A stretch of 64,000 nucleotides of DNA from Sinohyriopsis cumingii (lineage: Eukaryota; Mollusca; Bivalvia; Unionida; Unionidae). The notes under the pieces are model-generated. The model was not told the DNA's origin. It saw nothing but the letters and a program-made list of their open reading frames with translations, and ran no database searches. A program made the position numbers and the translations under genes. Where the stretch lies: the NCBI GenBank assembly GCA_028554795.2, contig CM068826.1, positions 104,504,102-104,568,101 on the forward strand, written 5' to 3'. Below, piece by piece: positions 54,781 to 64,000 of this stretch; position 1 is the stretch's first letter; each line of letters starts with the position of its first letter.

Positions 54781-55919
54781 TGTTACGGTTATATTCTGTT
54801 CCTATACTGCATAAGTGTTACAACTGTATTCTTTGCCAGGAGTTTGAGTTCCAATGAACCTGTCATAGTCTTAGCAACGTTTTCTGCAACAACAAAAGTA
54901 TGAAAACAAACAAAAAAAGAACAACAACAACGACAAAATACGAACAACAACAACGACAAAAGAAAACCAAAGCAAACGAGAAGAAAAAAAAATGACTAAC
55001 GATTAAGGCAAAAACGCCCCTCCCCCTCCCCGCAACTAATAATTAGCCAAGACTTATATACAGCTCTGCGGTCCTTACTGAGAGCATCGTAACTTAACGT
55101 TGATGGTTATTTTTAACATAATTTCCATCCATGTCACAAAGTGTAGAACAAAATTATTATACAAAAGTACAACACTTTAAGTTTATTTCTTCATAACATA
55201 TCTTGAAGGTTTTAATAAAAACTAAACTACCTTCAAAATGTGTGCTTTAGCAGTTCACAGCATCAGTGGTTTGGATCGTATACACCATACCTGGTTCGAT
55301 AACTGCTAAACTGACATTATAATTCTTTCGACTACAGTATTTGACACGCAATACTTCCATTTGTAAATTTTTAAATTAGCATTTCGCTCAGTTCAATTGT
55401 TTTTCTTCTTCCATGGTATATATTACAGTCAATATCACACATTGTTAATATCTGAGACAAACAAAGAGCGGGACTGGAAAATCCGTAGCTCGCCCACTAA
55501 ATATAACCAGTTCCCTATAATTATGCAAAAGATTTTCTCAGTTCGCTGATGATGAATAAGATTTGTTTGCTGATGGGGGCATGTTCGTGGTACATAATTA
55601 CAAACTAAAAGTTGACATATTTATATCAGAGTAATTTATTTCCATATGAAAGCGAAATGCTTAAATAATAAATGTGATGTAAAGATTAACTTTTAATTTG
55701 CAATGCAAATTCCACCATGAGATTTTGTGAAGACGTTTTCAAAATTGGTTTTCATGATACAATAATAAAATTTACATTTACCTACTTTCCTGAACATAAT
55801 ACTGAATTGCTGGAAATTGTTTACTCTGTTATTTATTACTTTCAGCAAAGTTTGATATGAACATGACAAGCAAGGTTAAACGTAAGAGCAGTTTCACGAT
55901 GCAAGATGTCATTGTTCTC
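54781..55919. repeat. Large diverged repeat family, member Y, left part
   Basis: Collinear with 31340-32780. Shared landmarks include TTTGGATCGTATACACC near 55269, GTCTGAGACAAACAAAGAGC (TCTGAGACAAACAAAGAGCG near 55451 here) and ATATAACCAG..CCTATAATTATGCAAA near 55500. No gene. Confidence 0.7.
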
Positions 55920-56665
55920 TCTCATTGATTACATTCTGGTATAATTTTCTCTCAGATGTCTCATAGGGCTCTCGTTCTTCTTATTCTCTATTCATTCTCC
56001 TCCTCCATCAGTACTCTCTCCATCAGAGGTCATATATGATTTGTGGGACTCTCTTTACTAATGTAACTATGATAACAAACCTATGGAACTATATCCTATT
56101 ATAAATGCAAGAATTTTAATAAATTTCTAAATGCTCATGATTGACATGCGGCAGCGATGGTTAGTGTTGGTTGCCTAACTTTGGTTTCTCTTAATAACTT
56201 TGTTAAGGTGGTTGTAGTGGCTGAGAATCTCGATTATGAATTGAGACCATTGCTCTGAATGGTGTCTCCGGTGGCAAACATAGACGCAAAGCAAGTAGTA
56301 AGGCTGTTGTTTGAGACGTTAGCCGGGACTTCAGTACTGACATTATGCGCCATTATAATCTGTTTAGGCTGGTTGAAAGAGGCCCCCATGTAACGTCCCC
56401 ACGATTCCCTTTGGAGGTTAAAGTAGAAAATTCTACCGCGTGCGTTCTCCTTACTGAGTGTAAAACATCCAAGGTTTTGAAAGTTTTACGTTGAATTCCA
56501 GTAACCAAACGCAGTATTCGATGTAATTGTCCCCCCTTAAGTACACAATCCTTAATGTGATACCACATAAGTGCTGATTGTGTCGACAGCCTATCAACCA
56601 CGAGTTTCTTCAGAATGGACGGGTTCCAAAGGCACTCGTAACGTCTAGAAATGAGAGTTCTAAGA
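55920..56665. repeat. Long inverted repeat, left arm
   Basis: Its reverse complement occurs at 63440-64000 (nearly all of 56120-56665) and, with an internal deletion, at 58840-59183 (55920-56105 and 56495-56640). Landmarks: GGTGGTTGTAGTGGCTGAGAATCTC near 56207 versus GAGATTCTCAGTCACTACAAC near 63872. Small open frames inside are not conserved. Confidence 0.85.
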
Positions 56666-57127
56666 AGCCTTAGTCCATTATCCTATTTCGTTTGGATACA
56701 TGGGTAACTAGAAATTATAACATGTTTAAGTAATGACATTTGTGATACAGTTGTGAGGACTTTAATCAAAGGATGGCAGACAACAATTGCAGCGATATTA
56801 GTGGGAGCTCATAAAGAATTCTGACACTATCTGTTTCTCAGTTTATAACAAATACACATAAATATTAGCTCACATAAACATGTTTTATCTTACACTAGAT
56901 ATGTTTCAAAAGATGAATATTCTTGATTCATGGAAAATAATTCGAATTTGCACGTGTGTTTGCATTTTGCAACTATTTTTATGCTTTTGACGGCGATTCT
57001 GCGCGCTTCTACACGCAATTCGTCCGTTCACTCACTGACATCCAACAATTTTTGTAAATATGTTAACGTATACTGGAAAGCTTAAAAGTATAAGTTAGAG
57101 TATGCAATGAATATGAATGCCGCAAAT

Positions 57128-57218
<91 letters not shown>

Positions 57219-59183
57219 CAATATGAGAAAGCAAGTGTTTATGAGAACGAACTTTATATTTTGCTATTGATTTAGAGGAAAAACTATTGTCAGTTCTGAC
57301 GAACAACATATCCTTTCGTATCCAGATAACTTTCCTATGATTGCAGATAGAAAAGTTCTTTTTAATATAGATCTGAACAATATCGATACGTATCTCTTGT
57401 ATTTAAGACCAGACGTCTTTTAGACTAGTTTACATGTAACTAAATATTAATGTAAATTAAATTATCTCTAAGTCACTATTGAAAACTATTTGAGTTCATG
57501 CTGTACATAAGGAAACCAGAGGGCTGGCCTAACTATCGATCGTCTCCAATCCCTCGTAAATAATTTAAATATTTTATATCTGTGTAACATGTGAATACAT
57601 CAGTCCAAAAATAGCACATTCGACCTGTTTAAGGTATAAACCCCTGTCTATTATCCGGGAAGATTCTTCCACGCAGTCATAAAACGCCATAAATATAGCA
57701 TGTTTTCAAAAGAAACTTGTTTACCCGACGAAACCATGAATATGAAATTAATGGATACCCAATATACTGACAAAATAACATTCAACCGTCTACATTCCAG
57801 AGCGGTGATAATAGTTATCTTGTTGAAAGGTCAAACGAAAGATAGCATAAATATTATTTTTCAACATGACAGACTTGGCGAAAATATATTTCTTATTAAA
57901 AGGGATAACTAATCTTTGTGCCACCGAAAAATATACAAGAGGTAAACGGTTTTGATATTTCTTGTTTTCTATTAATTGTCATATATTTCTCATTTCTTCA
58001 TTTCGTATTGGAGGAAAAACAATGATGCACATACGGCTGGAGCAAATACAACGAACTCATGGAACGAATGAAAAAACAATGAATCAAATCATGATCTGAA
58101 CGTCGACAGCTGTAGAAAAATTATGATGTTCTCTATGCGATAATGGTTAATATTCCAATAATTGGTGAATCTAAGTTTGATGACTCACTCCCAGATGCAC
58201 ATTTTAAATAGAAGGGAAAGAGCAACTTTTGGTGCACCATCACTGGCAGCCCAGAAGATATCAAGTGGCCGAGAAAGCTGACACCATGTCCAGTGGTCGC
58301 GCACCAAACAACCAAATTTGTTTGATTTTTACCAAAACTGCATTTCTTTTATCCACGCCCAGAAGATTCATTTTTCACAGAGACGTAAGTTTCTACATGT
58401 GACAATAAGAACTTATTGACTCCGTCAACAAATCTGGCTTGAAACTAAACACCATCGTCCTTTCTTTTGCGTTGCTTTAAAACGAAGAATTTGTTTCAAT
58501 ACGATGTGCACACACTTGTGCTGGTTATGATCTGCCAGTGCATATAGTATTGACCGACCCTCTAGTTTGACCACTATCTCTAGAACGGGTTATGTGCACC
58601 GACTCAAGTACGAACGTTGCGCTCAGAACGATTTCGCACAGAATAAGACGGTACAACACTTTTGCTGCAACTGGTAACAATACCTTTCATGTGGAATTCT
58701 TACCCACTACTACTCTGGAGGGAAAATGTAGAAAGGAACAAATACCAGGTAATATTTAGGAAGGTACGATCACCCTTGATATTAAACATTGCTGCAAGCA
58801 CGAGTGCAAACAATTTGCATGATGCACGTGGTTCTTGCTTCTTAGAACCCTCATTCCTAGACGGTACGAGTGCCTTTGGAACCAGTCCATTCTGAAGAAA
58901 CTCGTGGCTGATAGGCTGTCGACACAATCAGCACTTGTGTTGGTATCTCATTAAGGATTGTGTACTTAAGGGGCGACAATTACAGCGAATAATGCGTTTG
59001 GTTACTGGAATTCATTTTTAATAGGATATAGTTCCATAGGTTTGCTATCATAGTTAAATTAGTAAAGAGAGTCCCACAAATCATATATGGCCTTTGATAG
59101 ACAGAGTACCGGTGGAGGAGGAGAATGAATGGAGAATAATAAGAACGAGACTGAAAACCCACCAGAATTTAATCAATGAGATA
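56666..59183. repeat. Direct duplication unit, copy 1
   Basis: Collinear with 62112-64000. Starts TTAGTCCATTATCCTATTTCG near 56673 and runs through the TA array, a CCTGTCTATTATCCGGGAAG segment (57641), a 70-codon open frame (57700-57912), and on to an inverted-arm copy (58774-59183). About 546 bp (58229-58774) are absent from copy 2. Confidence 0.85.
57130..57215. repeat. (AT)43 microsatellite
   Basis: A pure AT run within duplication copy 1. Copy 2 has only about 14 bp of it, at about 62366-62379. Confidence 0.97.
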
Positions 59184-60330
59184 ATTATGATAAAGTCAAT
59201 AGGAGAGGGTATAAAAGAGACATGATATTTGACAAAAAATGGCGTTAATATCAGAGACTTAGAGAAAGATGTTTTCTCCGCTAGAAAGAGAGAATAAAAG
59301 AAGATAGCAAATGTCGAAGGTGACTTATGATAGTCTTATGAGAGCCCTATATAACTTCTGGCTGACACGAACGGAGGGGTAAAATACGTTTGATAGTGAG
59401 AGGACACTAGGTGGGAGTAGAAGAGCCAGAGATCGCTAATGGGGGCGCTCTACAGATATTATGAACTTCTGAGAGAGCTACATGTGCAAGGTGAAGTTTT
59501 TTGCATTTGCAATGTGCACAATGGAGAGTATGGAGGCATACCTCCATGTTACTTCCAAGTAATGTGGTTGCAATTTCATTGGATATTACGCTTGTGGAAA
59601 TTGTACAACTTCGTTGGATATTGTACCTGCTTTAAGCACATAGCTAACCAAAATGACTGCTCCCATGCACTTGAAAAGTCAGACTGGATTAGTCTAAAGT
59701 ACAACATATTTAGCAGTTATTAAACTTGGGAATATGAACGTTACCAGAGTAGACAATACCAACTTCAGAAAGAGCATTGAATGCATAACAAACATATCAA
59801 ATCTAAAAAATGTTTTGGGCCCGTTTTTTAGAATTAACTCTAAAGTGGAAGCGAAAATGACCAAGAAAAGCTATCATTTTTCTTTTTGAAGGTGCACATC
59901 TTGAAGTAATGCCAAGCTGTATACTCAAACTACATTTATCAATCATACACCAAAATAGAGGACATTAAAAGTTCTATTAACAATACCTAATATATTCAAG
60001 TTATTGTTAAATAATCAGTATAGCTTAGTGGGGTAAACCACAGACAGACATAGAGAACCGTGACGTATAACAGCAAATATGAAGAGATAATTAAAGCCCA
60101 ATGTGATCATGGATATATAGAAAACTTGAAGGCGAAGGAACAAAGAAAAGAATATTTTTACCACTCGTATAGAGAGAATACCCGGTGTGACTGATAGAGG
60201 GAAAATAATAGGAGTGGTAGCGGAAGCTTTAGGTGACATCTTATTGATAGATAATAACTGGTGAGAGACTGAAATGCATACCTGACCTTTGTTTGAAAAT
60301 AATAGAGGAGAGAGAAGGTCGAACGTGTCA
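59184..60330. other. No identifiable gene
   Basis: The open frame 59439-59723 (+) has no domain I recognise. The rest has many stops. Confidence 0.4.
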
Positions 60331-60333
60331 GCT

Positions 60334-60733
60334 AAGGGAGAGAGAGGGAGGGGAGAGAGAGAGAGAGGGACGGAGAGGGAGAGAGAGAGGAAGAGGGAGA
60401 TAGAGAGGGAGGGAGGGGGAGAGGGAGGAAGGGGGAGAGTGTGGGAGAGGGAGAGTTAGGATGAGGGAGAGGGAGAGGAGGGAGTGAGGGAGAGGGAAAG
60501 GGAGAGAGATGGAGTGAGGGAGAGGGAGGGAGATAGAGATTCAGGTAGGGGAGAATAATGGAGGGGAGAGTGAGGGAGAGGGGGAGTGAGAGAGAGAGAG
60601 AGGGAGAAGGAGAGAGGGGAGGGAGAGGGAGTGAAGAAGAGAGGGAGTCAGGGAGAGTGAGCGAGGGAGAAGGAGAGAGGGCGTGAGGGAGAGGGACTGA
60701 GGGAGAGGGAGACGCACTGAGGGAGAGGGAGTG
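60334..60733. repeat. 400-bp polypurine (GGGAGA)n tract
   Basis: The + strand is almost only A and G, built from GAGAGG/GGGAGA units. It contains GGGAGGGAGGGGGAGAGGG at 60407-60425, which fits the four-run G-quadruplex pattern. The tract can also form triplex DNA. The Ser/Leu/Pro frame on the minus strand is a repeat translation. Confidence 0.9.
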
Positions 60734-61437
60734 ACGGACATTAATTTTATGACAATATGGTTGTATGTATAGCAGGTTGTGGACTCATTATATTTGCCTG
60801 AGTCTGTTGAGTTACAATAAGACGATATCTGACATAAGAGTAGGAATATTGTTCGACGTCAGAAAACAAGCTGTCATAGTTTTAGGTTTTATCTTATTTA
60901 TTTGACGGGAAAATGGCCCCAATGTTTACTATGCAGTAGAAAAATATAACAGAAAGCCGTGTTTCGTTTGATGACCGGAAGAGTGTAGAGAAAGAGAGAA
61001 GAGGAAAAGGATTAGGGCAACTCTGACCCGTCACCAACACTGAATTTGGATGGTGCGGAAGCAACCAGGTTATGCCGGCATTCCGAGAAATGTAATCGGT
61101 CATTCGTTCGATTCAATGATGAAATTAGTTTGATTGCTATAACAGAACGGCTAATTGAATTTTGTATAAATTTTGTAATTCTATTTCTAAGAGAAAATGT
61201 ATCATTCAAATATCACGATAATTTCATTTTGTTTATGCAATTAATTATATTGCTATATTTTTTACATACCAGGTGTCGTGGAACGGATGGTATCTAGCAC
61301 TTTTCTCGAGTGCAAATTGCAGTGGTTTTATGATGTCCCTGATGATACACATGCTTTGGACGACAAACCATTCGAATCACACGTTGGGAGAAAATTCAAA
61401 AATATAATTAGTGTTAACCGTACCTACAAATCAATAT
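60734..61437. other. No identifiable gene
   Basis: Nothing supported. Overlapping open frames on both strands near 60894-61297 lack motifs. Confidence 0.4.
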
Positions 61438-61745
61438 AATAAGACATTAATAGCTACTCCTCCCACCACCACCATCATTCCAGAATCACACAGTAATCTA
61501 TTTACTCATACAGGGGGAATCATAATAAACTAATCACTATTCCGCCCAACCATTACCCCCAATAACCCAGTGTTCACGCATATAGCTAACATCATAATAA
61601 CCTAACTGCAATTTCGCTCTACAATCACTCATTACTCAATTACATATGCATCTGGCATCATAATAAGCTGATGACTAGTTAACCCCATCACTCCTCAATC
61701 AGCCAATGAATCAGACATCACATAAACAAACTATAAAATAGCACT
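61438..61745. repeat. Diverged tandem repeat, period about 70 bp
   Basis: CATCATAATAA..CTAA-type starts occur near 61510, 61581 and 61657. Each is followed by a C-rich AATCAC/CCATCAC block and a CAT(A/G)-rich end. About four units, visible only at low stringency. Confidence 0.5.
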
Positions 61746-62111
61746 GACGGACATTTTATGATGTCAAAATGCAGAAACAAACATGAAAACACGAGAAAGG
61801 ATTTAACATAAGAAAATGTTCACTACTGAATATGCTGTAACGAAATCCCCAAACTAGACTCATCTCGTGTGTACATTCATATTCACTGTTTTTCTCAGAT
61901 ATTAACTGTAATTTCGTTGCTTACATTTATGTATTTTGCGGTAAAAGAAGCAAATTATAAGTGACGCTCATTATCGCGTAAGCGAATGTCATAGTTAACA
62001 GATTTATGCTTCGGTTAGATTTACCTCCCCTCTATATAGCAGTTCCCCCGTCTATATCATCGGTATTGGTCGAAATGTTAATGTTATGACATAATTTATA
62101 AAACGACACTG

Positions 62112-64000
62112 GCTTTAGTCCACTATCCTATTTCGTTAGGATACATGGGTTACTAGAAATTATAATATTTTTAAGTAATGACATTTGTGATACAGTTGTG
62201 AGGACTTGAACCAAAGGATGGTAGACAACAATTCAAGGGATATTAGTGGGAGCTCATAAAGAAGTCTGACACTGTTTCACGGTTTATGACAAACATAAAT
62301 GTTAGCTCACACAAACATGCTTTATCTTACATTAGACATGTTTCAAAAGATGAATATTCTTCTAATATATATATATTAGTTCGATATGAGATAGCAAATA
62401 TTTATGTGAGAACGAAGTTTATATTTTGATCTTGATTGATGGGGAAAACCATTGTCAGTATAGACGAACAACATATCCTTTCGTATCCAGATAACTTTCC
62501 TATGATTGCAGATTGAAAAGTTCTTTTTAATAGAGATCTGAACAATATTGATACGTATCTCTCGTATTTAAGACCAGACGTTTTTTTTTTTGACCAGTTT
62601 ACATCTAACTAAATATCAATGTAAATTAAATTGTCTCTAAATCACTATTGAAAACTATTTGAGTTCATGATCTACATAAGGAAACCAGAGGGCTGGCCTC
62701 ACTACCGATCGTCTCCAATTCCTCGTAAATAATTTAAATCTTTTATGTCTGTGTAAAATTTAAATACATCCTTCCAAAAACAGCACATTCGACCTGTTTA
62801 AGGTATAAACCCCTGTCTATTATCCGGGAAGTTTTTTCCACGCAGTCATAAAACACCATAAATATAGCATGTTTTCAAAAGAAACGTGTTTACCCGAAGA
62901 AACCATGAATATGAAATTAATGGATGCTCAATATACTGACAAAATTACATTCAACCGTCTACATTCCAGAGCGGTGATTTTAGTTATCTTGTTGAAAAGT
63001 CACACAAAAGATAGCCTAAATATTTGTTTTCAATATGACAGACTTGGTGAAAATAGATTTCTTATTAAAAGGGCTAAATAATCTTTGTGTCACAAGAGGT
63101 AAACGGTTTTGATGTCTCTTGTTTTCCATTAATTGTGTCATACATTTATAATTTCTTCATTTCGTATTGGAGGAAAAACAATGATACACATACGGCTGGA
63201 GTAAATAAAACGTACTCATGGAAAGCATGAGAAAACAATGAATCAAATCATGATCTGAACGTCGACAGCTGTAGACAAATTATGATGTTCTCTATGCGAT
63301 AATGGTTAATATTCCAATAATTGGTGAATCTAAGTTTGATGACTCACTCCCAGATGCACATTTTAAATAGAAGGGAAAGAGCAACTTGATATTAAGCATT
63401 GTTGCAAGCACGAGTGCAAACAATTTGCATGATGCACGTGGTTCTTGCTTCTTAGAACCCTCATTTCTAGACGGTACGAGTGCCTTTGGAACCCGTCCAT
63501 TCTGAAGAAACTCGTGGTTGATAGGCTGTCGACACAATCAGCACTTGCGTTGGTATTTCATTAAGGTTTGTGGACGACAATTACGACGAATAATGCGTTT
63601 GGTTACTGGAATTCAAAGTAAAACTTTCAAAACTTTAGAAGTTGTACTCAGAAAGGAGAACGCACGTGGCAGAATTTCCTACTTTAACCTCCAAAGGGAA
63701 TCGTGGGGACATTACATGGGGGCCTCTTTCAAGCAAACTAAATAGGTTATAATGGCGCATAATGTCAGTACTGATGTCCTCGCTAACGTCTCGAACGACA
63801 GTCTTACTACTTGCTTTGCGTCTATGTTTGCCACCGGAGACACCATTTAGAGCAATGGTCTCAATTCATAAATGAGATTCTCAGTCACTACAACCACCTT
63901 AGCAAAGTTATTAAGAGAAGCCAAAGTTAGGCAAGGAGCACTAACCACCGCTGCCGCATGTCAATCATGAGTTTTTAGAAATTTATTAAAATTCTTGCAT
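62112..64000. repeat. Direct duplication unit, copy 2
   Basis: Starts TTAGTCCACTATCCTATTTCG near 62115 and matches copy 1 to about 63382. It then jumps to the inverted-arm sequence (63383-64000), which continues past the window edge. A 70-codon frame (62869-63081) corresponds to 57700-57912, with about 11 amino-acid differences. Confidence 0.85.

Noticed and set aside
60541..60741. Ser/Leu/Pro-rich protein on the minus strand
   Set aside because: Translation of the polypyrimidine strand of a GA-rich simple repeat.

Overview
This is eukaryotic, AT-rich, repeat-dense DNA, most likely from a mollusc or another lophotrochozoan. The reasons are an intron-containing ependymin-related (EPDR) gene, a family greatly expanded in molluscs; tRNA-derived SINEs; CR1/L2-type and other non-LTR retrotransposon remnants; long TA and TATG microsatellites; and a fossil capsid module of a Polinton/adintovirus-like element. 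No bacterial-style operon, rRNA, intact tRNA or CRISPR array is present. The species assignment is inference.

Layout. 0.5-3.8 kb: a decayed Ty3/gypsy RT-RNase H remnant split by an intact 2,400-bp DNA transposon (981-3380) that encodes a 562-aa DDE-type transposase. 9.6-10.15 kb: a second remnant of the same gypsy family. 11.6-20.0 kb: the one convincing host gene, an EPDR-like secreted protein on the + strand, with a TATA box, an initiator, a 5' UTR exon, a signal-peptide exon, a central exon and a terminal exon; one middle exon was not found. It carries SINE, microsatellite and minisatellite DNA in its introns and a hAT MITE just past its stop codon. 20.4-31 kb: repeats, including a SINE, a 65-bp-arm hairpin element, the second copy of a 1-kb noncoding repeat, an element with inverted subterminal motif arrays, a non-LTR RT fragment and tandem tRNA-like SINEs.

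31.0-37.2 kb: a diverged member of a large repeat family that recurs at 53.7-58.7 kb. It is interrupted by a second, almost identical copy of the DNA transposon (33548-35947), also with an intact 562-aa ORF. 38-42 kb: a third noncoding repeat family, a minus-strand LINE remnant with a CCHC knuckle, and two broken copies of the EPDR central exon, one fused in frame to LINE ORF1 sequence. 43.4-47.65 kb, minus strand: a degraded virus-derived structural-gene block (fiber-like protein, adenain-like protease, minor capsid proteins, double-jelly-roll major capsid protein, PPxY-bearing protein). 47.7-51.3 kb, minus strand: a nearly full-length but inactivated CR1/L2-type LINE flanked on both sides by TATG microsatellite.

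51.4-64 kb: noncoding repeat copies, a 46-bp minisatellite with three-unit higher-order structure, a 27-bp minisatellite, long inverted and direct duplications (55.9-59.2 versus 62.1-64 kb), and a 400-bp polypurine tract with a G-quadruplex motif.

The most interesting system is the DNA transposon. Two intact copies about 32.6 kb apart differ by roughly 11 substitutions and no indels by eye. They have CACTGG termini and 3-bp TTA/TAA duplications, and copy 1 sits exactly within a codon run of the gypsy relic, which fixes its boundaries. All alignments here are by eye; no database search was possible.
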